From NCBI RefSeq assembly GCF_900187375.1, contig NZ_FYEW01000001.1:2480001-2544000 (forward strand): 64,000 nucleotides of DNA. Reading direction: 5' to 3'. Source of the stretch: Hymenobacter gelipurpurascens. GTDB taxonomy: Bacteria > Bacteroidota > Bacteroidia > Cytophagales > Hymenobacteraceae. The notes below the pieces were generated by a model. It was not told where the DNA came from. It was given only the letters and a program-made list of their open reading frames with translations, and searched no databases. The position numbers and the translations under genes are program-made. Shown here one piece after another: positions 25,726 to 34,585 of this stretch; positions within the stretch are counted from its first letter, which is position 1, and the number at the start of each line of letters is the position of its first letter.

Positions 25726-27906
25726 ATGCGCTATCTTCTTCTCGTATTGCTGTTGCTGGCTGGTCCGGCTGCCTGGGCTCAATACTCGGTTCGTGCCATT
25801 GTGCGCGATAGTCTGACCCATGAAGTACTGGTGGGCGTGAGCGGAGCCGTGCGCGGCACTCCCAATGGCGGCGCTACGGATGTGCAAGGCCAGCTCACGC
25901 TTGATAACCTGCCCGGCCCCACGGCGGAGCTGGTGTTCAGCTACCTGGGCTACCGCGTGAAAACCGTGACAGTAACCCTGCCGCAAACCGGTGAGCCTCT
26001 CACCATTTTGCTAGGCCAGGATTCCAATGCGCTGGAGGAAGTGGTAGTTACCAGCACGCGCACCAACTCCCGCATCGAGGATTTGCCTACACGCATTGAG
26101 GTGCTGGGCGCCGAGGAGCTGGAAGAGGAAAGCGGCATCAAGCCGGGCAACGTAGCCAGCATTCTGGGCGATGTGGCCAGCATCCAGATTCAGCCGACTT
26201 CCGCCACCACCGGCAACGCCGACCTGCGCATACAAGGCCTGCAGGGCAAATACACTCAGATTCTGCGCGACGGACTGCCGCTGTTCGGGGGCTATGCGGG
26301 CTCCTTCGGGATTCTGCAGATTCCGCCCCTCGATTTGCGCCAGGTAGAGATTATCAAGGGCGCCAGCAGCACGCTCTACGGAGGCGGCGCCATTGCGGGC
26401 ATGATCAATCTGATTTCCAAGGAACCTCAGCTCAGCGGCCCCGAACGCACCGTCCTGGCGAACATCAGTACCCTGCGCGAGTCCAACCTCAACGGTTTCT
26501 TCGCGGGTCGAAATGAGAAGGTGGGCTACACCCTGTTTGTGGGCGGCACTCGCCAGCAAGCCGTGGATGTGAATGGCGACGGCTACTCCGATGTGCCGCG
26601 CCTGGGCAGCGTGCTCGTACACCCCCGCCTGTTCCTGTACCCTACCTCGCAAAGCAAACTGGTGGTGGGCTACACCGGCACCTATGAGCGGCGACGCGGC
26701 GGCGATATTCAGGTGCTTAAAGAGCGCCCCAATGCCACCCACCAGTTCTTCATCAACAACGACAGCTGGCGCCACACCGCCGATGCCCGCTACGACCACA
26801 GTACTGCCGAGCGTGGCGACCAACTGGTGCTGAAAGGCAGCCTGAGCAGCTTTCAGCGCGATGCCACCACCAATACCACCGGCCTCAAGGCCCGCCAGAT
26901 TTCCTATTATACGGAGGGCAGCCAGCTCCTGAAACTTTCCCACCACGATGTAGTGCTGGGGGCCAACGTCACGGGTGAGTCGTTTCGGCCTACGCTCAGC
27001 CAGGGCCTGCAGCTGCGCGCCTACGACTATGTGACGCCCGGTGTGTTTGCCCAGGACGACTGGAAGCCGACTCCCGCTTTCACCCTGCAAACTGGCCTAC
27101 GCATAGACCACCACAACCGCTACGGCACGTTTGTGCTGCCGCGCCTGAGTGCGCTCTACAAGTTCGGGAGTCACTTCTCGTCGCGGCTGGGAGGTGGCCT
27201 AGGGTACAAGGCGCCGTCGTTTTTCGTGAACGAGCTGGATGAGCGGGATTTTGTGCGGGTGCTGCCCTTCACGGATGCCAACCAGGCGGAGCGCTCTGCG
27301 GGCGCCAACTGGGATGTGAACTATGAGACCGTAGCCGGCCAGGGCGAAGAGGCGATGCACATCACCGTCAATCAGTCGTTTTTCCTGACCCAGATCCAGC
27401 ACCCGCTCCTGCTCAACACGGATTCCCGAACGGGCTTTATCACCTTCTCCAATGCCGCGCAGCCCTTCCTGACGCGGGGCTTTGAAACCTACGTGCGCGT
27501 GCGGCAGGATGAAACCGAGCTGTACCTGGGCTATGTGTTCACGGATGCGCGCCGCCAGGATTTGCCCGGCCACCCGCGCCTGAGCCTTATTGCCCGCAAC
27601 AAGCTGGCCAGCGTGCTTTCCCGGGAGTTCAATACCCACTGGCGCGCCGGTCTGGAAGCGGCCTACACCGGCAGCCAGCAGCGCGACGACGGCCCTTCCA
27701 CGCCCGGCTATGTGTTTCTGGCGGGCATGGTACGCTATAGCACCGGCCCCATCAGCTTTGTGCTGAACGGCGAAAACCTGCTCGATTATCGCCAGACGCG
27801 CAAGGAAACCATCTGGTCCGGCGACCGAACCAACCCCGCTTTCCGCCAGCTGTGGGCCCCCATTGAAGGCCGGGTAATCAACCTCTCGGCCACGGTGAAG
27901 TTCTAG
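25726..27906 (+). CDS. TonB-dependent outer-membrane receptor
   Basis: The 726-residue protein imports a large or scarce ligand across the outer membrane using TonB energy. It has a signal peptide (cut likely after AAWA), then a carboxypeptidase-regulatory-like beta domain (residues 20-100, VGVSGAVRGTPNGGATDVQG). The TonB-box-like EEVVVTSTRTN near 110 and the plug (IQGLQGKYTQILRDGLPLFGG, VEIIKGASSTLYGGGAIAG) follow, and then a 22-strand barrel ending in VNLSATVKF-type aromatic Phe. No SusD gene follows, so it is of the single-receptor class (siderophore, vitamin or metal), not a SusC/SusD pair. The ligand is unknown. No cobalamin riboswitch is recognisable in the 164-bp leader. Confidence 0.92.
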   Translation: MRYLLLVLLLLAGPAAWAQYSVRAIVRDSLTHEVLVGVSGAVRGTPNGGATDVQGQLTLDNLPGPTAELVFSYLGYRVKTVTVTLPQTGEPLTILLGQDSNALEEVVVTSTRTNSRIEDLPTRIEVLGAEELEEESGIKPGNVASILGDVASIQIQPTSATTGNADLRIQGLQGKYTQILRDGLPLFGGYAGSFGILQIPPLDLRQVEIIKGASSTLYGGGAIAGMINLISKEPQLSGPERTVLANISTLRESNLNGFFAGRNEKVGYTLFVGGTRQQAVDVNGDGYSDVPRLGSVLVHPRLFLYPTSQSKLVVGYTGTYERRRGGDIQVLKERPNATHQFFINNDSWRHTADARYDHSTAERGDQLVLKGSLSSFQRDATTNTTGLKARQISYYTEGSQLLKLSHHDVVLGANVTGESFRPTLSQGLQLRAYDYVTPGVFAQDDWKPTPAFTLQTGLRIDHHNRYGTFVLPRLSALYKFGSHFSSRLGGGLGYKAPSFFVNELDERDFVRVLPFTDANQAERSAGANWDVNYETVAGQGEEAMHITVNQSFFLTQIQHPLLLNTDSRTGFITFSNAAQPFLTRGFETYVRVRQDETELYLGYVFTDARRQDLPGHPRLSLIARNKLASVLSREFNTHWRAGLEAAYTGSQQRDDGPSTPGYVFLAGMVRYSTGPISFVLNGENLLDYRQTRKETIWSGDRTNPAFRQLWAPIEGRVINLSATVKF

Positions 27907-27976
27907 GCTCACGAAGTCCGTCCTTACTTTACGTCCTTCAACTCAGCCCAAAACCCAATTGAGTTGTTGACTTGCT

Positions 27977-28720
27977 ATGCCCGTAGCTCATCCTCCTCGT
28001 CCTTCTCGCCTCCCGTTACTACATCAGCGCTGGAGCGAACTGCTCTTTGCGCATTGGCCTACTGCACCGGAAGTACTGCGCCCCTACCTGCCGCCGCGCC
28101 TGGAGCTGGATCTGTTTGAGGGCCAGGCGTGGCTAGGCGTGGTGCCGTTTTCCATGAGCCGGGTGCGGCCCCCGGGCTTGCCGGCTATACCTGGCCTACG
28201 GACGCTGCATGAGCTGAATGTGCGCACCTATGCCACACTCGATGGTATTCCGGGCGTGTGGTTTTTGTCTCTGGATGCCGATAGCGCCGTAGCGGTGGAG
28301 CTGGCGCGGGCGCTGTTTCATCTGCCCTATCTGCACGCCCGTATGGCATTTCGGCAGGAAGCAGACCGGCTACATTTCCAGGCCACGCGCACCCACCGCC
28401 GTATGCCGCCCGCCACATTTGAAGCCCGCTGGACGCCGGGTGCCGCGTTGCCCCGCTCCCAACCCGGCACTTTGGAGTACTTCCTCACGGAGCGCTACCA
28501 CCTGTATACCGCCGGCCCCAACCTGATGCAGGATATTCAGGGGCCTAACCTGTGGCGCGGTACACTGTGGCATGAGCCCTGGCAGCTGCGCCAGGCCACC
28601 CTACACCATTGGGAATCGAACTTGGTGGAAAGCCACGGCCTGCCCACGCCTGTAGGAGCACCGCATTTGCTGGCCGCTGATCCGGTAGATGTGCGGGTTA
28701 TGGGCCTGAAGCGCGTATAG
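27977..28720 (+). CDS. DUF2071 (YqjF-like) protein
   Basis: The 247-residue protein matches DUF2071 by its conserved blocks: LLHQRWSELLFAHWP, LPPRLELDLFEGQAWLGVVPF, TLHELNVRTYATLDGIPGVWFLSLDAD, and FLTERYHLYT near residue 165. Members are acetoacetate decarboxylase-like in fold, and their function is not established as far as I know. It is soluble. It converges on the methyltransferase gene downstream with only five bases between the stops. A gap of 70 bp separates it from the TonB receptor with no terminator, so co-transcription is possible. Confidence 0.85.
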   Translation: MPVAHPPRPSRLPLLHQRWSELLFAHWPTAPEVLRPYLPPRLELDLFEGQAWLGVVPFSMSRVRPPGLPAIPGLRTLHELNVRTYATLDGIPGVWFLSLDADSAVAVELARALFHLPYLHARMAFRQEADRLHFQATRTHRRMPPATFEARWTPGAALPRSQPGTLEYFLTERYHLYTAGPNLMQDIQGPNLWRGTLWHEPWQLRQATLHHWESNLVESHGLPTPVGAPHLLAADPVDVRVMGLKRV

Positions 28721-28725
28721 GTGGC

Positions 28726-29532
28726 CTAGGCCTGCCGCTGGCGCACGGCCTCAAACGTGAGAATAGCGGTGGCTGTGCTCACATTAAGCGAGTCGATGGC
28801 CCCGCGCATCGGGATGATGATGGTTTGGTCGCAGGCCTGCATGAGCTCGGGGGTGAGGCCGTCGGCTTCGGTGCCCATCACGAGGGCCATGGGGCCGCGG
28901 AAGTCGCAGGTGGTGTAGGCCACTGCCCGGTCGGTGAGGGCGGCGGCATAGGTCCGGATGCCGTGCTGGCGGCACCAGGCCAGCAGCTCCTCGCGGGTGG
29001 TAGCAATGGTGGGCACCGTGAACGAGCACCCGATGCTGCTGCGGATGGCGTTGGGGTTGAACAGATCAGTGCGCGGGTCGCAGACGATAACGGCCGTGGC
29101 TTGGGCGGCATCAGCGGTGCGCAGAATGGCGCCCAGGTTGCCGGGTTTCTCTACGGCTTCCAGCACCAGCAGCAGCGGCGCGGCGGGCAGCTGCAACTGG
29201 CCTAGCGTGAGGTGAGGCGGCTTGGCCAGGGCCAGCACGCCATCTGAGCCTTCGCGGTAGGCGACTTTCTCAAACACCGCCTTCGATACCTCAAACCATT
29301 CCGTGTCGCCGCTCCCGAATAAGGCCCGCAGCTCCTGCTGCCGGGCTTCGCCGGCCAGCTCTGCGCACACAAACAGAGCCGGCACAGCCACGCCCGCGCC
29401 GTGGGCAATGGTCAGTTCCCGCTGGCCCTCAATGATGGTGAGCCCCTGCGCCCGGCGCTCCGATGACTTTTGCTGGAGCTTGAGCAGGTTTTTGATGCGC
29501 GGATTCTGCGGGCTGGTAATCGGGTCGGGCAT
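28726..29532 (-). CDS. TrmH/SpoU-family RNA 2'-O-methyltransferase
   Basis: The 268-residue protein has a substrate-binding N-terminal domain (TSPQNPRIKNLLKLQQKSSERRAQGLTIIEG) and a SPOUT catalytic domain with the three family motifs. Motif 1 is LEAVEKPGNLGAILRTADA, motif 2 is LVMGTEADGL, and motif 3 is IPMRGAIDSLNVSTATAI. These knotted enzymes methylate the ribose of a specific tRNA or rRNA nucleotide from SAM. The N-terminal domain resembles RlmB/TsnR-like enzymes acting on 23S rRNA, but the site is not deducible. ATG 29532 gives the standard beginning. Confidence 0.92.
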   Translation of the reverse strand: MPDPITSPQNPRIKNLLKLQQKSSERRAQGLTIIEGQRELTIAHGAGVAVPALFVCAELAGEARQQELRALFGSGDTEWFEVSKAVFEKVAYREGSDGVLALAKPPHLTLGQLQLPAAPLLLVLEAVEKPGNLGAILRTADAAQATAVIVCDPRTDLFNPNAIRSSIGCSFTVPTIATTREELLAWCRQHGIRTYAAALTDRAVAYTTCDFRGPMALVMGTEADGLTPELMQACDQTIIIPMRGAIDSLNVSTATAILTFEAVRQRQA

Positions 29533-29715
29533 GGATGGTGCAATAACGGCTGGAGAAATCGGGGCATTTTCGGCAGCAGACAGCCGCGCCGGGCGTACTA
29601 CCGGGCCGCGAAGATACGCACCCAAACCCGCCGATGCGGCCACGCTGCCTAGGCCACGTTGGCGCGCCAGCTAGTATCATTGTGGCTTCATCTCTCTTCC
29701 CCTCCGCACCGGCGC

Positions 29716-31230
29716 ATGCAATTGAAACTTAACACCAAAATCATTCTGGGTTTTGCCATTGCCTTGGGCGTGCTGCTGCTCACGTCGGTGGCGGCCTGGT
29801 ATAGCATTCAGCAGCTCAGCTACTACACCCAGCGCGTAGAGCACACCTACCAAGTGCTGCAGCTCACTTCCGATCTGCGCATGCGCATGCGCGATGCCCA
29901 AAGCCAGGTTCGTGGTTATCTGCTGCTCAATGACACCACGCAAAAGCAGTCTTTCGGGCAAGTAATGAAGGATGCCCGCACCGATTTTGGAAAGCTGCAG
30001 CAGCTCACCCAAGATAACTTTTCCCAGCAGGCGCGCCTTGATACGCTAGGCCTCATCATATCCGATGAAATGGCCTATCTGAACGAGTTCCGAACCGAGC
30101 AACCCTCCGCCGACGCTACCCGTCGCCTCGTCATCGGCGACCGGAAAATGCAGGAGAGCATTAAGCAGGTGGTTGACCGGATGAAGGCTGAGGAAGAGCA
30201 CCTGCTCAAGATGCGCCGCCAGCGCCAGGATGTGTATGAGCACACCACGCCCGCGGCCATTATCACGTCGGCGGTGCTGGCCGCTATCATTGTGCTGTGG
30301 CTGTTCAACAAGATTTATCGGGAGCTGAACGCCAACGCTCACCTGCAGCAGCAGCTCACCCAGGCTAATGCAGATGTAGCGCACCGCATTGAGCTTATTG
30401 AGGGGCTGGCCGAACGCGTGGTGCAGGGCGACTACAAGGTCAAGATCAAGGACTCGGGCCAGGATAGCCTGGGCAATCTGGCCACCTCACTCAACCGCAT
30501 GACCAAAACGCTGGATGAGAACTTCAGCATCCTGGAAACCCGCAACAAGGAGCTCGACCAGTTTGCCTACGTGGCCTCGCACGACCTGAAAGCGCCACTG
30601 CGAGGCGTCGTGACGGTAGTAAAATGGATTGAAAACGAGCTGCAAGGCGAGCTAAGCCAACAGATGCGCCAGTATCTGGACATGATGAAGGGCCGTCTGC
30701 ACCGCCTCGAAGACCTCATCAATGGCCTCCTGGCCTACGCCCGCGTGGGCCGCACTGAGCAGAAAGTGGAAGAGGTAAACGTGGCCCAGCTGGTGAGTGA
30801 AGTAACGGAAATGGTGGTACCAGCCGGCTTTCGGGTAGAAACGCCCACGCCGCTGCCCACGCTGCTTACAGACCGCCTCAGCCTGCAGCAGGTATTCACC
30901 AACCTGATGGGCAACGCCGCCAAGTACCACCATAAACCCGAAGGCACCATCCGGGTGAGTTGCCAGGAGCTGAAGCGCGAGTACGAGTTCACGGTCCAAG
31001 ACGACGGGCCGGGCATCGCGCCGCAGTTCCATGAAAAGGTGTTTCTCATGTTCCAGACCCTGCGCGACCGGAACACGGCCGAAAGCACCGGTATTGGCCT
31101 AAGCATCGTGAAAAAAATACTCGACGAACAAAAAGCAAGTATTCGTATCGAATCGGAGGAAGGCAAGGGTGCTGCCTTTATCTTTACGTGGCCGAAGCAG
31201 CCACCAGCGGCACTGCCGCTTCCTCTCTAG
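29716..31230 (+). CDS. CHASE3-type membrane histidine kinase
   Basis: The 504-residue kinase has a membrane helix at about residues 8-28, a periplasmic four-helix region of about 150 residues (QVRGYLLLND is the CHASE3-like signature) and a second helix near 185-205. A HAMP-like segment follows, then HisKA with His289 in YVASHDLKAPLRGV and HATPase_c (NLMGNAAKYHHKP, VQDDGPGIAP, STGIGLSIVKKI). Its stop is 28 bases before the start of a single-domain response regulator, so the pair is very likely one signalling unit. The phytochrome-like HisKA sequence fits partnership with small Rcp1-type regulators. The start is ATG 29716. The signal is unknown. Confidence 0.91.
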   Translation: MQLKLNTKIILGFAIALGVLLLTSVAAWYSIQQLSYYTQRVEHTYQVLQLTSDLRMRMRDAQSQVRGYLLLNDTTQKQSFGQVMKDARTDFGKLQQLTQDNFSQQARLDTLGLIISDEMAYLNEFRTEQPSADATRRLVIGDRKMQESIKQVVDRMKAEEEHLLKMRRQRQDVYEHTTPAAIITSAVLAAIIVLWLFNKIYRELNANAHLQQQLTQANADVAHRIELIEGLAERVVQGDYKVKIKDSGQDSLGNLATSLNRMTKTLDENFSILETRNKELDQFAYVASHDLKAPLRGVVTVVKWIENELQGELSQQMRQYLDMMKGRLHRLEDLINGLLAYARVGRTEQKVEEVNVAQLVSEVTEMVVPAGFRVETPTPLPTLLTDRLSLQQVFTNLMGNAAKYHHKPEGTIRVSCQELKREYEFTVQDDGPGIAPQFHEKVFLMFQTLRDRNTAESTGIGLSIVKKILDEQKASIRIESEEGKGAAFIFTWPKQPPAALPLPL

Positions 31231-31258
31231 CTTCTCTCGTCTTACTCTGCTTGCTGCT

Positions 31259-31669
31259 ATGCGTTCTGTTTTACTGATTGAAGACGACTTTTTTGATACC
31301 ATGACGGCCCAGAAGGCTTTCGAGCGTTTTAGTGTGCCGCATAAGCTATACACCGCTTTCAACGGCATTGAAGCGCTGGACTTGCTGCTGGGTCGCAACA
31401 ACGTGGAACCCATCCGGCCCCTGCCCGAAGTGATTCTGCTGGACCTGAACATGCCCAAAATGAACGGGCATGAGTTTCTGGCCGAGCTGCGCACCATGCC
31501 CGAGTTCAGCGATATTCCGGTGTTCATCACCACCACCTCCGGCATGGATGTAGACCGCCTGAACGCAAAGAATCTGGGCGTGAGCGGCTACATCATGAAA
31601 CCGCTCGATTTCGAAACCAGCACCGATATGGTGGACAGCATGAACCTGCTGGAAACGCTGCTGAAATAG
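31259..31669 (+). CDS. Single-domain response regulator (Rcp1-like)
   Basis: This 136-residue protein is a receiver domain only. It has the acidic pair in LIEDDFFD (residues 9-10), the phosphoacceptor Asp62 in LLDLNMPKMNG, the conserved Thr/Ser in TTTSG and the Lys in GYIMKPLDFE. It lacks an output domain, so it must act through a partner protein, as CheY or Rcp1 do. The N-terminal VLLIEDDFFDTMTAQKAFE and the LNMPKMNGHEFL form are typical of regulators paired with phytochrome-class kinases. It follows the kinase at once, and a strong terminator closes the unit. Confidence 0.94.
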   Translation: MRSVLLIEDDFFDTMTAQKAFERFSVPHKLYTAFNGIEALDLLLGRNNVEPIRPLPEVILLDLNMPKMNGHEFLAELRTMPEFSDIPVFITTTSGMDVDRLNAKNLGVSGYIMKPLDFETSTDMVDSMNLLETLLK

Positions 31670-31694
31670 CCCTAGGCCACTCTTTTTGCCCTTA

Positions 31695-31735
31695 CCGGCG
31701 AAGCATCGACAACCCGATGCTTCGCCGGTTTTTTT
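31695..31735 (+). terminator. Terminator of the kinase/regulator operon
   Basis: The perfect 14-bp arms CCGGCGAAGCATCG and CGATGCTTCGCCGG are followed by seven T. Confidence 0.95.
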
Positions 31736-32063
31736 ATAGATGTTTTTGCCCTCTGGGCACTGGAATTTCCCGGAGCGTTTTGGGGTTTCTCTCGCACTAG
31801 CCTAAGCCTTGTCGGCGTTAAGAAAAGGCCACCTACTTCCTTGTCTTTCTAGGCCACCCGGCGCGGCATTTTCAGCGGCACTAGTTGTTCTTTTTCGGGC
31901 AACGGCGGTAGATGCGCCCCGACGACTTATACTAGCGCTGCCAATTGGATTGTACCGCAACCGGAACTGCTCCTACTGGCCGTCAGACTAGTTCGTTCTA
32001 CTCTTCATCCAAACCCCACTTGGCATCTGCCTTTTTTGGTTTCTTGCTACCTTAATTCCCTAT
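31736..32063. other. Intergenic stretch without a visible gene
   Basis: The stretch runs from the terminator of the two-component unit to the next gene. It contains TAGGCC motif copies and a pyrimidine-rich leader before ATG 32064. The only open frame (31809-31991) has no codon bias or recognisable product. No consensus promoter was found. Confidence 0.5.
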
Positions 32064-33035
32064 ATGCAGCTCCGCTCTCTCCTATTAGCCGTGCTCTGCA
32101 CGTTCTCTGTTCCGGCTCTGGCCCAACAGACGCCCCGCCAGCTCAATACCTTACCCGGTGCGCCGGCTCCCACGCCGCCTGCCCCGGCACCGGCCACCTC
32201 CCCCACGCCGGCTACTACCGTTGTGCCAGCCGCCGCTGCCCCTCCCGACACGGCCCGTCGTGCCACGCAACCGCAACGGGCGCTGGCCGTGCCGCCCACG
32301 GCGCCCGACTCGGTACGCCAGCAGCGCCAGCAGATGGCGTTGCCACCCGTTAATACCACCCGCTACGCCGTAGGCCTCAAAACGGGCCAGGTAATTAAGG
32401 GCTACGATGTGGAAATAAAGCAGCCTGTGTTTGGCCGCAGCTTCCTGCTGGTTGATGGGCAGCAGCGCCTCGATCTGGACCAGGTGCGGTATTACGAGGA
32501 CGAAACCGGTTTTTATGTGCGCACCACATTGCCCGGCCGCTCCAAGCGCGAATCGACGCTGCGCCGCGACCGGGTGGGCCGCATCAGCCTGTACTCCATC
32601 ACGAGCACCCAATACATGAGTAACCCCTATGGCATGGGTGGCTACGGGATGGGGCGCTACGGCTACGGCGGGTACCCCTACGGCGGCGGCTACGGTGGCT
32701 ACCGCACCGTAAAAACCGAATATTTCAGCAAGGATAACGGCCCGATTGAAAGCCTTTCCATCCGGACGCTGCAGTTGGCTACCGCCGATAACCCCGGCAG
32801 CGTGAAGCTGCTGCAGGATGCGCGTAAGTTCCAGACAATTACCACCCTCAGCTACGTGGCAGCGGGTGGCCTACTGCTGGCCGGCACGCTCTCCAGCTTC
32901 GGTGGCAGCACAGGCTTCAATGTGTCGCCGCTGATGTATGCGGCTATTCCGCTGGCCATTGTGCCATTGGTGATTGGCAGCAAGCAGCAGAACAACATCA
33001 AGCAAGCCATTCTGCTCTACAACCGGGGGCAGTAG
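32064..33035 (+). CDS. Secreted/membrane protein with Pro-rich and Gly/Tyr-rich regions
   Basis: I do not recognise a family. The 323-residue protein has a signal peptide (cut likely after VPALA), a Pro/Ala/Thr-rich linker (about 25-95), and a compact central part with KTGQVIKGYDVEIKQPVFGRSFLLVDGQQRLDLDQVRYYEDE. The latter reads as a small beta domain of the type that senses or presents a property string. A Gly/Tyr stretch (PYGMGGYGMGRYGYGGYPY, residues 188-215) follows, and two hydrophobic helices near the C terminus (SYVAAGGLLLAGTLSSF and PLMYAAIPLAIVPLVIG). It is probably anchored in the envelope. Its terminator lies just behind it. Confidence 0.65.
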   Translation: MQLRSLLLAVLCTFSVPALAQQTPRQLNTLPGAPAPTPPAPAPATSPTPATTVVPAAAAPPDTARRATQPQRALAVPPTAPDSVRQQRQQMALPPVNTTRYAVGLKTGQVIKGYDVEIKQPVFGRSFLLVDGQQRLDLDQVRYYEDETGFYVRTTLPGRSKRESTLRRDRVGRISLYSITSTQYMSNPYGMGGYGMGRYGYGGYPYGGGYGGYRTVKTEYFSKDNGPIESLSIRTLQLATADNPGSVKLLQDARKFQTITTLSYVAAGGLLLAGTLSSFGGSTGFNVSPLMYAAIPLAIVPLVIGSKQQNNIKQAILLYNRGQ

Positions 33036-33058
33036 TTTCGCTGCGCTGATTTGTATTC

Positions 33059-33095
33059 GAACCCCACCTGGCCTAGCCGCCGGGTGGGGTTTTTA
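33059..33095 (+). terminator. Terminator after the Gly/Tyr-rich protein gene
   Basis: The stem AACCCCACC/GGTGGGGTT is followed by a T run. The loop contains GGCCTAG. It lies inside a longer open frame of the next gene, which argues for the later GTG start there. Confidence 0.85.
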
Positions 33096-33143
33096 TTTGG
33101 GCCTGAGTTAATCTCAACTGCCACCCTGCGCGTAGGCCACTCT

Positions 33144-33893
33144 GTGAAGCCTGCCCCTACCTCCCCCGCCGACCTTGATGCGCGCCGCGAACTGGCCCTC
33201 TGGACCCACGAGCTACTGTGCGCCGAGTACGGCGCGCCGTTTCGGTTTTTCAGCACCAAAGACCCACTCAGCGAGCTGATCAGCGCCCTGCTTTCGCACC
33301 GCACCCGCAACCAGGATTCGCATAAGGCCTACCAGCAGCTGCGGGCCCGATTTGAAACCTGGGATGCCGTGCGCGACGCACCCACCGAAGAGGTGCAGGA
33401 AGCCATCAGTCCGTGCACGTGGCCCGAGCAGAAGGCGCCTCGCCTGCAGCTGGTATTGCGTGAAGTAGGTCAGCGCTGTGGCGGCCCCTGCAACCTGGAG
33501 TTTCTGGCCGATATGCCCATTCCGGAGGCCCGCGCCTGGCTGGAAGCGCTGCCGGGCGTGGGGCCCAAAACCAGTGCCGCCGTGCTCCTCTTCAGCACCC
33601 TGCGCCGCCCGGCCATGCCCGTAGATAGCCACCATCACCGGGTGGCCCAGCGGCTGGGCCTCATTGGGCCGAAAGTAGGCGAAGCGGCGGCCCACGCGCA
33701 GCTGGAGGCCCTGTTGCCACCCGGCTGGGATGCCCAGCAGGTCTACGACCACCATGAGGCCTTCATGTTTCATGGGCAGAAGTGCTGCTACTTCCATACG
33801 CCGGCCTGCGGACGCTGCGTGCTGCTGGAGCGCTGCCCTACTGGCCTAGCTCGCACCGCCCGAGCTCCGGCGCCAGCGCTGTCGTTATTTTGA
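33144..33893 (+). CDS. nth: Endonuclease III-like DNA glycosylase
   Basis: The 249-residue protein is an HhH-GPD base-excision repair enzyme with an iron-sulfur cluster. The hairpin motif LPGVGPKTSAAVLLF holds the catalytic Lys142, and the Asp161 of MPVDSHHHRV completes the active site. Four Cys with spacing C-x6-C-x2-C-x5-C (CYFHTPACGRCVLLERC) match the Nth cluster loop. The helix SALLSHRTRNQDS replaces the usual SAQ(A/T)TD and suggests a subfamily with another base specificity. I choose GTG 33144, because the frame upstream crosses the terminator at 33059-33095. An N-terminal extension of about 25 residues precedes the core. Confidence 0.88.
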   Translation: MKPAPTSPADLDARRELALWTHELLCAEYGAPFRFFSTKDPLSELISALLSHRTRNQDSHKAYQQLRARFETWDAVRDAPTEEVQEAISPCTWPEQKAPRLQLVLREVGQRCGGPCNLEFLADMPIPEARAWLEALPGVGPKTSAAVLLFSTLRRPAMPVDSHHHRVAQRLGLIGPKVGEAAAHAQLEALLPPGWDAQQVYDHHEAFMFHGQKCCYFHTPACGRCVLLERCPTGLARTARAPAPALSLF

Positions 33894-33958
33894 GTAGTTT
33901 GGCCCCTGCCAGCTGCCTATAGCGGGTGTTTACTTTCTCACTTTTCTGCTTTTCAACC

Positions 33959-34159
33959 ATGCAAAAGACCTATGGCCTGCCGGCACTCCTTTCCATCTTC
34001 GTCCCTGGCCTGGGCCAGTTGATAAAAGGACAAATCCTGAAGGCCTTTCTGATTTGGGCTGTGGGCGGGGTGTTGGGCTTTCTATTGGCCTGGACGATTG
34101 TGGTGCCCTTCCTGATTTGGGCCTGGAACGTGTACGACGCCTACAACTCGCCTTCCTAG
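33959..34159 (+). CDS. Small two-helix membrane protein
   Basis: The 66-residue protein has two hydrophobic segments (about residues 7-22 and 29-56) around a short loop. The pattern PGLGQLIKGQILKAFLIW is typical of small TM2-like membrane proteins, in which a Gly/Gln-x-(F/I)-x-G-x-x-x-(K/R)-(G/A) turn lies between helices. ATG 33959 is preferred, because the longer frame starts in a leader. Function is unknown. The next gene begins five bases after its stop. Confidence 0.7.
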   Translation: MQKTYGLPALLSIFVPGLGQLIKGQILKAFLIWAVGGVLGFLLAWTIVVPFLIWAWNVYDAYNSPS

Positions 34160-34164
34160 AGTCT

Positions 34165-34437
34165 GTGCCGGTTCTGCACCTGAAGGCCAAACCCAACGCC
34201 CGCGCCAACCAGCTTCTCGTAGCCCCCGATGGCACCGTTACTATCCGGCTGAAAGCACCCGCCCAGGATGGCAAAGCCAACGCGTGTTTGCTGGGCTACC
34301 TGGCGGAGGTGTTTGGCGTGGCCAAATCCAGCCTGACACTACTTTCCGGCCACACGGCCCCGTTCAAGAAAGTGGAAGTGGCAGAGCTTTCGGAAGAAGA
34401 ATTCAGTCAGATTCTGGCGCAGTTTCAAGTGGCCTAG
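34165..34437 (+). CDS. DUF167 (YggU/UPF0235) family protein
   Basis: The 90-residue protein matches the small DUF167 family. The beginning LHLKAKPNARANQL, the strand DGTVTIRLKAPAQDGKANACLLGYLAEVFGV and the motif LTLLSGHTAPFKKVEV correspond to the conserved family blocks (ldGk-AN-e-l, G-s-rkk). I choose GTG 34165, since upstream the frame overlaps the membrane protein gene without family likeness. It forms a probable two-gene unit with that gene. Its stop codon is inside a TGGCCTAGGCCA palindrome. The molecular role is not established. Confidence 0.82.
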   Translation: MPVLHLKAKPNARANQLLVAPDGTVTIRLKAPAQDGKANACLLGYLAEVFGVAKSSLTLLSGHTAPFKKVEVAELSEEEFSQILAQFQVA

Positions 34438-34585
34438 GCCACTATAGAGCTATTCTGCAAGCAGACGCCAGATGAAGCTTGATGGTTTGTTTGCTGTCCG
34501 CAATGGCCTACGGAGTATGAACTCCCCCGACTAGCTTCCGTACCTGAGGGCAAGATCTTCCTTTCTCCCCTCAATTCTCTTCTGT

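Noticed and set aside
26011..27090. 359-codon open frame opposite the TonB receptor
   Set aside because: It is the complement of conserved receptor sequence with no family likeness.
31809..31991. 60-codon open frame in the spacer before the Gly/Tyr-rich gene
   Set aside because: It lacks codon bias, start context and likeness to any protein, and includes a TAGGCC copy.
33051..33143. Longer N terminus of the endonuclease III gene
   Set aside because: It would run through the terminator at 33059-33095.
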